This document shows, in pieces, positions 49,001 through 61,069 of a stretch of DNA of 64,000 nt; the stretch's first letter is position 1; every line of letters starts with the position of its first letter. A program made the position numbers and the translations under genes. The notes under the pieces were generated by a model. The model ran no database searches, was not told the DNA's origin, and was given only the letters and a program-made list of their open reading frames with translations. Source of the stretch: Populus alba (taxonomy: Eukaryota > Streptophyta > Magnoliopsida > Malpighiales > Salicaceae); NCBI RefSeq assembly GCF_005239225.2, contig NC_133302.1, positions 15,975,357-16,039,356 of the forward strand, written 5' to 3'.

Positions 49001-50655
49001 GTCATTGATATCATTTTTTCTTTTAAAATATTGTATATTTATTGTTGTTATTTTTTCTATCATATAAGTAAATAAAACTATTTGATTGGACCTAATATAG
49101 TCCATCAAGGTTGTTAAAATCAAAAATTGACTCATAAAATTATACGATTTTGCGAGTCAATACATGCTTAACGTGTAAAATCACTTTAAAAACTCGAAAA
49201 TAGATAAAATCGAGTTAAAATCAAGTAAAATCAATAAAATCAGATGAAATCACAAATTGACAGTCATTTTTACGATTTTAACACAAAAAGCATCATATAC
49301 TGCAGTATTCCTAAAATTTCTTGTTTATATGTCATTTCACCGTTTATTTGATGCTAACCGCCCAATTTATCCTTCCAAGCGACCGTTCAGGCAAAACATT
49401 GTTAGCCATGCGAAGCAACTCCAAGCACAGACCACTGGATCTATGACAGTGGTTAGTTTTGTCAAAGGAAAATTAAGAATCATACAGAGGATCCATTTTC
49501 TGCTACCAGAAAGTCACATTCAAGATTAGTTTTTGACATAAAAATGAACACTTTGACATGACAATACCAAAAGCCAAAGCCCACAACAGTAACACTGATG
49601 CTTCTTTCAATTCAGTGATAAGTAGCCCAACTTTAACTTTGGGTGTAAGTGTAATACTAATTATCTTTTAAAATATTTTTTATTTTTAAAATTCAATATT
49701 AAAATATTGAATTTAAAATAAAAAAAAATCAAAATTTAAAAAAAAGATTAAAACTCACATATAAACTCTCATACATATATTTAATATTTTTTTGAACCTT
49801 ATTTGTTTTAGCATTTTAAAAATATTTTTAAATTTTTTTTGAAATGGTATAATAACAGTGTGCTGATATGCAATTTGATATAGTCATAATTTTATTGACT
49901 AGTTATTGATGATGTTTCCAAAATAAAATATGTTTATAGAATATCTAAGTTGTGTTTGTATTGATCACAATTTGGTTCTAATAATAATGTTTGAATTGAT
50001 TACAAGCCTGATTCAAATTGATTCTTGAATTATTGAACGCATGGCATCTAAAAACAATTTCTCTAGTAATAGGTTTAATGTGGGATAACAACATGGTATA
50101 GATATTGATAAGAATTCAAAAAAAAAAAAAAAATCAGTACAAATATTGTTAAAATTTTTTTTTACGATTTTACAATCCGGGTTTATATTATATTTTTCGT
50201 GTCATGTTAAAAATATGTTTTTGACAACTTTGCGGTCCATGACTCGAGTCATGTTTTTTTTTTATTAAAAACACACTAAGAAACGCCTAATAGTTTATAT
50301 AATAATAAATTAAAGAGATAAAAAAAAAAAGAGTCTCTAAAGCGCCAATACTTTTAGAGACGTGAGGATTTATACGAAGTGAAATTTGTGCTTAAACGTC
50401 ACGTGTTCTACTTAGGCCACGAGCTCCAGATTCTAATTTTTTTCTTTGGTTGAGGTTTTGATTTATTATAAAATAGTTTTTTGTTTATAAAAAATTATTT
50501 TTTGTTTATAAAAGAATATTTTTGGTTAATTCATTTTGAGTTTGGGTTTGTGCTATAGCTTCTATTTAGGTTATTGTCTATAAAAATAACTTTGCTTTAA
50601 GTTTATGTTATTCTATTTTGTGATATAAAATTTTATATGATCTAAATTAAACAAT
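49001..50655. other. Intergenic, AT-rich
   Basis: No gene supported. A 90-aa ORF at 49257-49529 has no recognised family. Confidence 0.5.
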
Positions 50656-50893
50656 TGGAAGTTTTAATTTTAAATAACTACAACAATTGCATCTAGTCAA
50701 TCTAGCTCTAACGTAACCGTAAGAAACACAGAATGAGGCCGCAATCTTTGAAATTGAAAACATCACCATCAAAACTGGTTTATTGCAGCAAGGAAGATGA
50801 AGCAGCAGCACACCATCATCCAAGAAACCAGAGAGAATAGAATGCATAACATTTTTTTCAAGAACTGAGAACCATATCAATTTATAGCATTGA

Positions 50894-51592
50894 TCAGAGA
50901 TATTCACACCAAGGCACAGGAACATGAACGTGAGGTGGGTGTGCTGTCACATGAACAGTTTCTTCAATCGGAGGTGTCCTCAATTCCGAGTTCAATTTCT
51001 TCGACTGGCGTTTAGGCTCAGGCTGAGAGCTAGATTGGCTTGATTTCCTCTTTCTACTGCAATACTTGTTATTCTTTCTCCGAATTCGACAGAGCACGGT
51101 ATATTGAGGAGCATTCTGCATAAGAGAATCATCGAGGGAATACTCCAACATAATCCAGGAAGCATCAGGAGTGCCTATATTGGGGTTCTTGTAACAATAT
51201 CTCCTTCGATTCCAGGTAATTCCTTTGGAATGGAATGAATGGACATCGTCGCCATGCCAACGGCCCCCATTGGACCCAACACCTCGATCAAATTTGGAGG
51301 ATTTCAGGCCAGGGTTTATCTTTCTCAAATTTGTGAAAAAGAAAAGATCATTCTGAGGAGACGGACCAGCCTCAACTTCATCATCATCCTCATCATCACT
51401 AGTAGTATTATTGTACTCTCCAAAATTTTCCCATATTTTCCAAGGCTCCTCGTGACCATATAGGTCATAATCTTGAACAATGTAAGGGCAAGATAGAGGA
51501 AGACCCATGACTTTGTTGTAAAGATAATGGCAAGCAAGTTCAGCCTCTGTAGGGTTAAATCGGAACCCTACAGCAATATTAGCAAGAGACAT
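50894..51592 (-). CDS. NAC-domain-like protein, copy A
   Basis: Single-exon ORF of 232 aa. The N-terminus reads VGFRFNPTEAELACHYLYNK, matching NAC subdomain A. DYDLYGHEEPW corresponds to the DLY..PW motif, LFFFTNLRK to the YFF motif, and WIMLEYSL plus YTVLCRIRRK to subdomains D/E. It differs from standard NAC proteins: an acidic insertion (SDDEDDDEVEAG), a WHGDD segment in place of the usual WKATG, and a short basic C-terminus. The lysine/arginine clusters (RKRK, then PKRQSKK) suggest nuclear import. A TATA-like TTATAAAT lies at 51698-51691. Presumably a DNA-binding regulator of a divergent NAC group; the target is unknown. Confidence 0.82.
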   Translation of the reverse strand: MSLANIAVGFRFNPTEAELACHYLYNKVMGLPLSCPYIVQDYDLYGHEEPWKIWENFGEYNNTTSDDEDDDEVEAGPSPQNDLFFFTNLRKINPGLKSSKFDRGVGSNGGRWHGDDVHSFHSKGITWNRRRYCYKNPNIGTPDASWIMLEYSLDDSLMQNAPQYTVLCRIRRKNNKYCSRKRKSSQSSSQPEPKRQSKKLNSELRTPPIEETVHVTAHPPHVHVPVPWCEYL

Positions 51593-51690
51593 GATCGATT
51601 CCGGAAAGAAACAGAAGATAGCAGCGCGCGGGAGAAAGCCAATCTGAGAGCAGAAGAAGAATAATCCATGCTGCTATACTCCTACTAGTA

Positions 51691-51698
51691 ATTTATAA
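51691..51698 (-). promoter_or_regulatory. TATA-like box of NAC copy A
   Basis: Minus strand TTATAAAT about 100 bases before the ATG; conserved in copy B at 59518-59511. Confidence 0.5.
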
Positions 51699-52296
51699 GA
51701 GAAAGAGGGTCAGGTCGGTGCAACAAATTACTGATGAATTGTTTTGTATTACTATTTGTAAACGGAAAATATGCAAGGAAAGAAAGGCCTCCCTTTTAAA
51801 TCCCAAAAAAACTTGGACACACTGATGGTAAATTAACCACGAAAATCACAATAATAAATATATGTTAAAAAAAAAAAAAACAATGAGAAATATGATATTG
51901 TGCACTTGGAAATTGTTTGGTTAGATAGTACGAATAAAAAAACTTCACACATTGTAGAATAATAAATTGAATAAATATTTTTTATGTTTATAGGTCATTT
52001 CGAGCAAAATCAATTTATAATCTTGATATGATTTTATTAAATAAATTTTATTCTAATTCTTAATATTTGTAAAAACATCATTAAAAAATCTTCGAAATAT
52101 GCAATTAAATCATAATAACTTGGTTATTTTCATGTTTTTATTTTTTTTTATCATTACATTCTAATTGTAAGTTATTTGGTCTCGTAAAGTCTATTGTTTG
52201 TTGTCCCCTACAAAGTGTCTTCTCATTTACTAAAAAATCGAATAGATGACCTATATTATTTATGCCCAAGGCATTGTCATCGCTATACAATCATGC

Positions 52297-52301
52297 ATGT
52301 A
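52297..52301. repeat. Copia target site duplication, left
   Basis: ATGTA, identical to 57157-57161. Confidence 0.9.
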
Positions 52302-52507
52302 TGTGAATTTCAGAGAAAAAAAGGGAATTGCTAACCTTGTTGTAATCTTACTAAGTCTGTCACAGCTACATTATATACAAGATTATTTTCCTATATTGTG
52401 CTAAGCTAATTCTGGAATTAGAGTTACAATAAGAATACATATCTTTGACAGCATATGTTTCCTAATACATTACGTAATCATGAGATTTTGTTGATTCTTT
52501 CTTAACA
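52302..52507 (-). repeat. Copia 3' LTR
   Basis: 206 bp, TG...CA ends, partner of 56951-57156. It is the 3' LTR because the element reads on the minus strand. Confidence 0.93.
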
Positions 52508-52607
52508 CTCCCCCTCAAGTTGGAGAGTGGATGTCAAGAACTCCCAACTTGCGAATCATGGTGGAGAAGCTTTCTTTTCCTAATGGTTTAGTGAAGACAT
52601 CCGCAAG

Positions 52608-55600
52608 CTATTCTGCTGAAGTAACAAATTCAGTCGTGATCGAACCATCCTGTATTTTATCTCGAATTAAGTGACAATCCATTTCTATATGTCTGGTTCT
52701 CTCATGAAAAACTGGATTAGCTACTATGTGTAAAGCTGCTTTGTTATCACAGTGTAGTAATGCTGGTTTCGGGTGCAATATCTGTAGATCTTTCAACAAT
52801 GATCGTAACCAAGATAACTCACAACATGTACCTGTCATAGCTCTGTATTCGGCTTCTGCTGAGGAGAGTGACACTGTTTTCTATCTTTTCGTCCACCAAG
52901 AAACAAATGAAGAACCCAATAAAACACAATAACCTGTAGTTGATCTCCGAGTCATTGGGCAACCAGCCCAATCCGAATCACAAAAATCTTGCAGAGACAT
53001 ACCATTTTGAGAAGAGAAAAACAAACCCTGACCTGGAGCACCTTTCAGGTAACGCAACACATGCAAGGCAGCCTCCATGTGTGGTTTGCGTGGGGCATGC
53101 ATAAACCGACTTAGCACATGTACATAATACATGATATTCGGTCGTGTAATAGTCAAGTAGATTAGGCGCCCCATAAGTCTTCTATACTGAGATGGATCTT
53201 TAAGCAAGTCACCTACATCAGAGAGTTTTGTGTTTTGTTCCATAGGAAAATTCACGGGTTTAGCACCCAAAACCCCACTATCCTTCAGAATTTCCAAAGC
53301 GTATTTTCGTTGTGAGATAGAAATACCTTTTTTTGATCGAGAGACCTTAATGCCCAGAAAATAGTTCAAATCACCCAAATCCTTAATGCAAAAACGATTG
53401 TGCAAAAAGTTCTTAAGAGTGGATATAGCGTTGAGGTCATTACTGGTGATGAGAATGTTGTCAACATATATCAATAATGCAATAAAAGATTTATGATTGC
53501 GACATGTGAACAATGAATAATCTGCTTTAGATTGAACATATCCGGCAGCTTGAATAACTGCAGAGAATTTGGCAAACCATTGGCGAGATGCTTGCTTTAA
53601 TCCATATAATGACTTGTTGAGGTGACATACCAAGTTCTCCCCCTGTTGCTGAAGACCAGGAGGTGGACACATATAAATTTCTTTATGAAGATCACCATGA
53701 AGGAAAGCATTGTGTACATCTAGTTGGTGAAGGGACCAATTCTGTGCTACTGCTAAAGCCAATAAACAGCGGACGATAATTATTTTGGCAGTAGGAGAGA
53801 ATGTGTCATGGAAATCAATACCTTCTAGCTGTGTGTAACCCTTGGCCACTAACCGAGCTTTATGACACTCAATGGTGCCATCTGAATGACGTTTGATTTT
53901 GTATATCCACCGACATCCAATGGCAGTCTTGTCAGGAGGGAGAGATGTGAGGGACTAAGTCTGGTTAGCTTCCAATGCTGCAAGCTCAGATTGCATGGCA
54001 TTGTGCCATTGTGGAAGGGAGGCAGCTTCAGTGTATGAGCGGGGATCAATGTCCTGACTAATGGTGGCAACAAAAGACCTGTGCTGTGGTGAGTAGCGGT
54101 GATAAGAAAGGAAATTACAAAGAGGATACCTTGTACCTGTGGTGAGAATGGACGATGAAGGCAGCGTTGGTTTGGGAGACGTTACTTGGTTGCAAACAAA
54201 ATCACGTAGAGCACGGGGAGGGCTGTGATGCCGCTGGGAACGATGCAGAGGCTACACAGTAAGGATAGGTGGTGACAGGGGCACATTATAGGGAGAGGAT
54301 GGAGGGACAGGGGTGGAAGACACTGAAGAGGGGATTGGGTAGTCTGTTGAAGGAAGATCGGAGATGGAAATGGGAATGACTGGTGTGGTAGCTGTGGATT
54401 CAGTTGATGGTATGGGAGGTGCAGTAATGATAGGGGGTAATTGATAGGGAAAAATGTGTTCATGAAAGACAATGTCACGGCTGGTGAGAAATTTATAGGT
54501 GGTAAGGTTGTAGAGTTTATAAGCTTTTTGGCCGACTGGGTACCCGAAAAAAACACAACATGCAGCTCAAAGAGCAAATTTATGTGTAGCGTGCACTTCA
54601 GTAGCATATGCAAGGCAACCGAAAACTTTGAGATGAGAGTAATTTGGAACCTTGTTGTAAAGTTTTTCAAAGGGGGTTTTATGGGAAAGAAGTGGTATGG
54701 GCAAACGATTGATTAAATGGATAGTAGTAAAGACGCATTCTGCCCAAAAATGCAAGGAGAGGTGAGCTTGAAAACGAAGAGCATGTGCAGACTCAAGGAT
54801 ATGACAATGTTTACGCTCGACAACCCCATTTTGTTAGGGCGTATAAACGCAAGAGTGTTAATAAGTTGTGCCATGTTGGCGGAAAACATTCTACATAGAA
54901 AAAAATTCCCCCCATTATCAACGCAAATATTTGCGATGGATGCATTAAATTGAGTTTTGACGAAGGAAAAAAAATTGATGAGTAAATTTTGTGTTTCATG
55001 TTTGTGATGCATAAAAAATATGCATGTAAATCGAGAGTAATCATCCACAATTGTCAAAAAATATTTAGCACCCGAAAGAGAAGGAATTTTATAAGGCCCC
55101 CAAATATCACAATGAATTAATTCAAATTGTCGAATAGAGGAAATTGAATTAGCAGAAAAAGGGAGACGACATTGTTTTGAAAGTGCACAAATATCACAAG
55201 CATCTTGCAATTTAAAAGGAAAATTGAATAAAGTTTTTGCCATAAAATGTAATTTAGAGGAAGATAAATGCCCTAATCGGCGATGCCACAAATCGGTGGA
55301 GGAGATGACATGAGAATGAGATGATTGGGTAGCAATGGCAGCAGATATGGAGGGTTGGTGTTTTGGTGTTGATGGTGTTGATGCTAATGCAACCAAGTAA
55401 TAAAGTCTACCTCGTTGTTTACCCAAACCAATCGTCGTCTTCATCGCCAAGTCCTGTAAAACACACCAATATGGAAAAAAAGGTTACTGAACAATTAAGT
55501 CCTCTTGTAATTCGACTTATGGACATCAAATCCACCTTAAAAGATGGCACACCAAGCATATTTTTTAGAGAAATAATAGAATTCAAATGTAAAGTCCCGA

Positions 55601-56894
55601 TAGACGTAATTGGAGCCCGTTCTCCACTTGGCAAAATAATTGGTGGCAAAATAGTGTTCTGCTGACTATCGACAAGCAAATTCGGAGAAGAAGTAACATG
55701 GTCAGTGGCACCATTATCGAGAATTAATCGACTTGGCATAATAATTGGTGTTTGTAACAAAACTGGAGTGGTGACCGCAGCATTGGCTTGAGGAATAGTG
55801 GTTTGAGCATTTTGTTGCATTGTTCATGATGGACAATATTTGTTGGAATTGTAAATCAAAGAGTCCATTCATCACCGAATGCTTCTCTTCCATCATGGGA
55901 CTTCCTTGATGTAATTAGCTGAAGGTTGTGCAAGTTTGTTGTAATGTTGACGACTTCCAGACTTGTTGAATCTATTGGCTTTGTGCTTTGGGTGACCTGG
56001 TGGATATCCATGCAATTTCCAACATGTATCTCGCACATGATGGTCACTGTCACAGTATGTGCAGTGCAGTGGCTTACAATTAAAGGAATTGGAGCGGGAG
56101 GAAACCCCTTGACCTGATCGAAAAGCCAGAGTTGTGGGTGCATTTCGTTGAACTGCCATGGCTGCGGTTTCTGTTGCATCATGTGTATCACCTAAGCTGC
56201 GTTGCTTTTCTTCTTTAACAATGGAAACATAAGCTTGATGAACATCAGGTAAAGGATTCAGCAGTAGAATCTGCTCCCGAATTGCCTTGTAAGATTCATT
56301 TAATCCCATGAGAAATTGCATCAATTGTCATCGCTTATGATATGCTCCACAAGAGCAAATAGTTCCGTAATAAGATCCCAATTCATCCCACGATCCCTTC
56401 AGCTTTGTATAATATGCCGCAATTGTCATATGAGCTTGAGAAACACAAGCTATGTCTCTCTCAATCTGAAAAATACGGGGAGTGTTACTTTGAGAGAAAC
56501 GATCTCGAAGATCCTCCCAAACTTCTTGTGTTGTAGTTGAATATATAACACTGTCGGCAAGTTCTAGTGTAATTGAGTTAAGAATCCATGATAAAATCAT
56601 GTCGTTGCATCTTTTCCATAAAGCATGATTGTTTGGCTAGTTGATGGTTGATGGTATTTGTATTGTCCCATCTATAAATCCCAATTTATTTTTAGCGTTT
56701 AAAGAAATTGTCATAGATCTGCACCAAGTAGAGTAGTTATCACCATTGAGAGGTTTGGAAACAAGCACCAATCCCGGATGATCGGAATGATAGAGAAAAA
56801 AAGGATCAAAGGCATTATTCATGCCTTCCTTAGAAAATTGCTCATGTTCCATGGTAGTGAACAATCGGTAAAAAATTGAAGCAGGAGTTTGCAA
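52608..56894 (-). pseudogene. Copia gag-pol polyprotein, interrupted
   Basis: Order on the minus strand: gag (56894-55893 in three frames, starting near the MEHEQFSKEG Met), with a CCHC zinc knuckle CTYCDSDHHVRDTC near 56040. Protease near 55740 has DNGATDH where active copies have D-T/S-G-A. Integrase (about 55450-54570) has HCDIWGPY, a VDDYSRF segment and VDNGGNF. Reverse transcriptase (53849-52881) has QLDVHNAFLHGDL, SLYGLKQASRQW and YVDN in place of the catalytic YVDD. RNase H (52874-52608) has [20 protein letters not shown] and RTRHIEMD. Frameshifts and stops separate the pieces. Confidence 0.9.
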
Positions 56895-56950
56895 CAGAGA
56901 TATAGAGCAACAAGAGAAAGAGAGCTAGGGTAAACCACGCTTTGATACCA

Positions 56951-57156
56951 TGTGAATTTCAGAGAAAATAAGGGAATTGCCAACCCTGTTGTAATCTTAC
57001 TGAGTCTATCACAACTACATTATATACAAGATTATTTTCCTATATTGTGCTAAGCTAATTATGGAATAAGAGTTACAATAGGAATACATATCTTTGACAA
57101 CATATGTTTCCTAATACATTACGTAATCATGAGATTTTGTTGATTCTTTCTTAACA
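56951..57156 (-). repeat. Copia 5' LTR
   Basis: 206 bp, followed inward by the primer binding site. Confidence 0.93.
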
Positions 57157-57161
57157 ATGTA
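57157..57161. repeat. Copia target site duplication, right
   Basis: ATGTA. Confidence 0.9.
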
Positions 57162-57880
57162 TCATCTCTAAATTGATAATGAATGGCTTATCATTTGCTT
57201 TAATTTTTTTAATTAATCCATCTAGTAACAAGACATCAAAGCTTGATGTAAGGATGATGAAACACATATTAGCATGTATTCAATCTCGTCCAAGTCAAGT
57301 GTTTTAACTTGTGTATTCTTCAAACACAAAGAAAGTTGTCTTGGAGGAATTAGACCCAATAGTGAGATACACCTATAACACTTTTATAATATCTCTTATA
57401 CCTCCTATAAAATTTTGGGATAATATTTGCTTTGCAGTAGTATACCATTGAAATTTACTATTATGTGCACAAGTTTCAAATGGCAAGTCATAACCGATGT
57501 TTAATTAGAAAATACGAGGCTTGGTTGTTGGTCAACTATAAGTCTTGACTAGTCTATTTTTACTATTTTTGCCTTTTTTTTCTAAATTGAATTTATAGTC
57601 ACTCTATAGATAAGTCAAGATACATGTCGACGCTCCACCACCACTTTTTTTTTCTTTCATTGCGCTGAACTTGGTTCATGTTTATGCTAAATATGTAAGA
57701 TAACGTAAAACTTTAACATCTAATTAATAATGCAAATAGAAATTAACACAAACCATAAATAGTAACATAGATAGAAAGGTTTTAAGATGTAGAGGAGTTA
57801 ATACACAACCAAGACAACAAGAGTGGAATCCAAATAAAAATCAAAGCTTTACCATTGTAATTTTTATCAAGTTCATATAA
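57162..57880. other. Intergenic spacer
   Basis: AT-rich, no gene seen. Confidence 0.5.
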
Positions 57881-58205
57881 CATGGATTTGGTGTGCTTCC
57901 GAGACCTAAGTCACTTGGATAAGGCGTGGTTCCAGACCCATGGAACTTAGGTCTGGCTTGGTTGCTAAACCCATGACATTTGGGTCTAGCATGGGCGCTT
58001 AGGCTTGACATGGTATGTAGACCTAAGTCACTTGGGTCTGGCGTTGTTCCAGACCTATGGCATTTGGGTCTGGCTTGGTTGCCAAACCCATGACGCTTGG
58101 GTCTGACATGGGCGTTTGGGCTTGGCTTGTTTGCCAAACCCAAATGCATTGGGTCTAATGTTGTTGCCAGACCCAGGTAGCTTGGGTCTGGCATCTAAGA
58201 TTTGC
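57880..58205. repeat. Minisatellite, palindromic subunits, higher-order period about 117 bp
   Basis: Subunits built from TTGGGTCTGGC and its inverse-like GCCAGACCCA / CCAAACCCA, roughly 30-40 bases each. AGACCTAAGTCACTTGG recurs at 57902 and 58019, giving the 117-bp higher order. Two frames stay open and encode repetitive peptides (ARPKCHGFSNQ-like), probably by chance of the repeat length. Confidence 0.8.
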
Positions 58206-58713
58206 ATAATTTTCGTGAGCCAGCCAAGGTAATGGTTTTGTTGAGGACTAAAACACTCATGCAAAAATATTGAATGGTCTTAGAACATCTAGCTAATAAT
58301 TCATTGTGAACTTTTGATGTATTGTTAAGAAAAAAAACAATAATATTTTTGCTAAATTTCAATAAATAGGTGTAAAATTTAAGTTAAACTCTGTAATGTT
58401 GATTCCAATCGTTAGATACATGTTTGCGGTCTTGCAACTTTAAAAAACTCTAATCATGACAAAGAAAAATTACTCTTGCAAGTTTTAATTTTAAATAACT
58501 ACAACAATTGCATCTAGCCAATCTAGCTATAACGTAACTGTAGGAAACACACAATGGGGCCGCAATCTTTGAAATTGAAACATCACTATCAAAACTGGTT
58601 TATTGCAGCAAGGAAGATGATGCAGCAGCACACCATCATCCAAGAAACCAGAGAGAATAGAATGCATAACATTTTTTTCAAGAACTGAGAACCATATCAA
58701 TTTATAGCATTGA

Positions 58714-59412
58714 TCAGAGATATTCACACCAAGGCACAGGAACATGAACGTGAGGTGGGTGTGCTGTCACATGAACAGTTTCTTCAATCGGAGGTGTCCT
58801 CAATTTCGAGTTCAATTTCTTCGACTGGCGTTTAGGCTCAGGCTGAGAGCTAGATTGGCTTGATTTCCTCTTTCTACTGCAATACTTGTTACTCTTTTTC
58901 CGAATTCGACAGAGCACGGTATAATGAGGAGCATTCTGCATAAGAGAATCATCGAGGGAATACTCCAACATAATCCAGGAAGCATCAGGAGTGCCTATAT
59001 TGGGGTTCTTGTAACAATATCTCCTTCGATTCCAGGTAATTCCTTTGGAATGGAATGAATGGACATCGTCGCCATGCCAACGGCCCCCATTGGACCCAAC
59101 ACCACGATCAAATTTGGAGGATTTCAGGCCAGGGTTTATCTTTCTCAAATTTGTGAAAAAGAAAAGATCATTCTGAGGAGACGGACCAGCCTCGATTTCA
59201 TCATCATCCTCATCATCACTAGTAGTATTATTGTATTCTCCAAAATTTTCCCATATTTTCCAAGGCTCCTCGTGACCATATAGGTCATAATCTTGAACAA
59301 TGTAAGGGCAAGATAGAGGAAGACCCATGACTTTGTTGTAAAGATAATGGCAAGCAAGTTCAGCCTCTGTAGGGTTAAATCGGAACCCTACAGCAATATT
59401 AGCAAGAGACAT
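58714..59412 (-). CDS. NAC-domain-like protein, copy B
   Basis: Intact 232-aa single-exon ORF, differing from copy A at five residues: Val-to-Ile in the acidic insertion, Gln-to-His in NAPQYT, Arg-to-Lys and Asn-to-Ser in the IRRKNNK segment, and Glu-to-Lys in NSELR. Both copies keep the full frame, NAC-like motifs, basic C-terminal clusters and promoter, so both may be expressed. Only about 2% of residues differ, showing that the duplication is recent. Confidence 0.82.
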   Translation of the reverse strand: MSLANIAVGFRFNPTEAELACHYLYNKVMGLPLSCPYIVQDYDLYGHEEPWKIWENFGEYNNTTSDDEDDDEIEAGPSPQNDLFFFTNLRKINPGLKSSKFDRGVGSNGGRWHGDDVHSFHSKGITWNRRRYCYKNPNIGTPDASWIMLEYSLDDSLMQNAPHYTVLCRIRKKSNKYCSRKRKSSQSSSQPEPKRQSKKLNSKLRTPPIEETVHVTAHPPHVHVPVPWCEYL

Positions 59413-59510
59413 GATCGATTCCGGAAAGAAACAGAAGATAGCAGCGCGCGGGAGAAAGCCAATCTGAGAGCAGAAGAAGAATAATCCATGCTGCTATACT
59501 GCTACTAGTA

Positions 59511-59518
59511 ATTTATAA
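59511..59518 (-). promoter_or_regulatory. TATA-like box of NAC copy B
   Basis: Minus strand TTATAAAT, same position relative to the ATG as in copy A. Confidence 0.5.
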
Positions 59519-60049
59519 GAGAAAGAGGGTCAGGTCGGTGCAACAAATTACTGATGAATTGTTTTGTATTACTATTTGTAAACGGAAAATATGCAAGGAA
59601 AGGAAGGCCTTCCTTTTAAATCCCAAAAGAACTTGGACAGGCTGATTGTAAATTAACCACGGAAATAACAATAATAAATATATGAAAAAAAAAAAACAAT
59701 GAGAAATATGATATTGTGCACTTGGAAATTGTTTGGTTAGATAGTACGAATAAAAAGCTTCACACATTGTAGAATAATAAATTGAATAAATATTTTCTAT
59801 GTTTATAGGTCATTTCGAGCAAAATCAATTTATAATCTTGATATGATTTTATTAAATAAATTTTATTCTAGTTCTTAATATTTGTAAAAACATCATTAAA
59901 AATCTCCGAAATATGCAATTAAATCATAATAACTTGGTTATTTTCATGTTTTTATTTTTTTTATCATTACATTTTAATTGTAAGTTATTTGGTCTCATAA
60001 AGTCTATTGTTTGATGTCCCCTACAAAGTGTCTTCTCATTTACTAAAAA

Positions 60050-60530
60050 CACTACCAGAAATTCACTAAATACCAATGGAATCCCCGACAGAATATTTCT
60101 GCCGGTATTTTTCGGTCAAAATTACCGACGGAATATTTCCGTCCGTAATTCGATCGGTAATTACCGACCGAATTACGGACATAAACTTTACAATTAATGA
60201 AAAAAGGGCGAGTACCTGACGCAGAGGTTTTGGCGGGTGATTTTTCCGACAGAATCACCGATGGATTCAAAACCTGGGACCCGTACAGGTGACGTGATTG
60301 GTTCACCGTAAAAAATACCCATGGCATCACCGACGGATTTGAAATGCCAGATCCGTACGGGTGACGTGACCGGTGCACCGTCAAAAATACCGACGGAATC
60401 ACCGAGGGATTTGAAAAGTAGGTCCGTGTGGTGACGTGTCAATTTCCCGTCAGAATTACCAACGGAGTCACCAATGTATTCACCGACAGTGTTATTCCGT
60501 CTGTGAGTCAGTCGGAATAAGTGAATATAT
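60050..60530. mobile_element. CACTA (En/Spm) element end
   Basis: Begins CACTACCAGAAATTCACTAA and is packed with ACCGACGGAAT / ATTCCGTCGGT-type subterminal motifs. Inside are three diverged tandem copies of a block of about 73 bp starting GATTTGAAA (60263, 60336, 60408), each followed by CCGT...GTGACGTG. No transposase and no opposite terminus in the window, so this is one end of a larger element or a truncated copy. Confidence 0.72.
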
Positions 60531-61069
60531 GGCCGCCTTGCCGACACTCTCCTCCCCCATTTCTCCTTCTTCTTCCTAATCCTAAGTCACCAATGTACAT
60601 GTTTTATTGTTATTTCTCAAACAAACTTGTAGTTTATGAATGTATAATTTTATACCTGTTATTATTTATTTTAGATTTTGTAAGATTGTATTTGTTTGTA
60701 AATTGTTAAAACTTTGTGGAATTACCGAATTACATGTTATGTTTTGAAATAATTAATAGCTTGCTTAATGGGTCTGTTTTAATTTTTATTGATGGTATTA
60801 TAGAGTGGTAATTTCTGTTAATTTATATATATATATATATATATATATTAATTTGTATGGACGTTGATAAATGATAATGAATATTTAATATTTATGAGAA
60901 GTTGTGATTGGTTTGTTGGATAATCTTGAGATAAAGTAATATATTTACAAGTTTATTTACCTAACTTAGTTAATTAATATATACATGATGTTATCATAAT
61001 TTTATAGAGGTTCGATAGAAGTCATGGATGTATCTAGATTCACCCCAAGGATTGCGGAGGATGGATTAT
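60530..61069. other. Intergenic, AT-rich
   Basis: No gene seen. (TA)n microsatellite at 60824-60849. Confidence 0.5.

Larger units (their letters stand above)
50659..52239. repeat. Segmental duplication block A (NAC gene block)
   Basis: Matches 58479-60048 at about 97% by eye, with the same gene, promoter and upstream flank. The left border is at AAGTTTTAATTTTAAATAAC. The right border follows TTCTCATTTACTAAAAA. The two blocks are 7.82 kb apart in direct orientation. Confidence 0.93.
52302..57156 (-). mobile_element. Ty1/copia LTR retrotransposon, complete structure, decayed coding
   Basis: 4855 bp between 5-bp direct repeats ATGTA. LTRs of 206 bp each (52302-52507 and 56951-57156) begin TG and end CA and differ at about 10 positions (about 95% identity). 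The internal region is on the minus strand. The primer binding site TGGTATCAAAGC sits directly inside the 5' LTR (56950) and resembles the initiator-Met tRNA site. A polypurine tract TTGAGGGGGAG lies just inside the 3' LTR (near 52508-52518). Gag, protease, integrase, reverse transcriptase and RNase H follow in the copia order. Confidence 0.95.
58479..60048. repeat. Segmental duplication block B (NAC gene block)
   Basis: Partner of 50659-52239. Its right border coincides with the start of a CACTA element end at 60050. Confidence 0.92.

Noticed and set aside
51239..51463. 74-aa plus-strand ORF (also 59059-59283)
   Set aside because: Antisense shadow of the NAC-like genes.
57841..58264. Repetitive ORFs of 117 and 69 aa
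   Set aside because: Arise from the minisatellite period; no start context or conserved domain.
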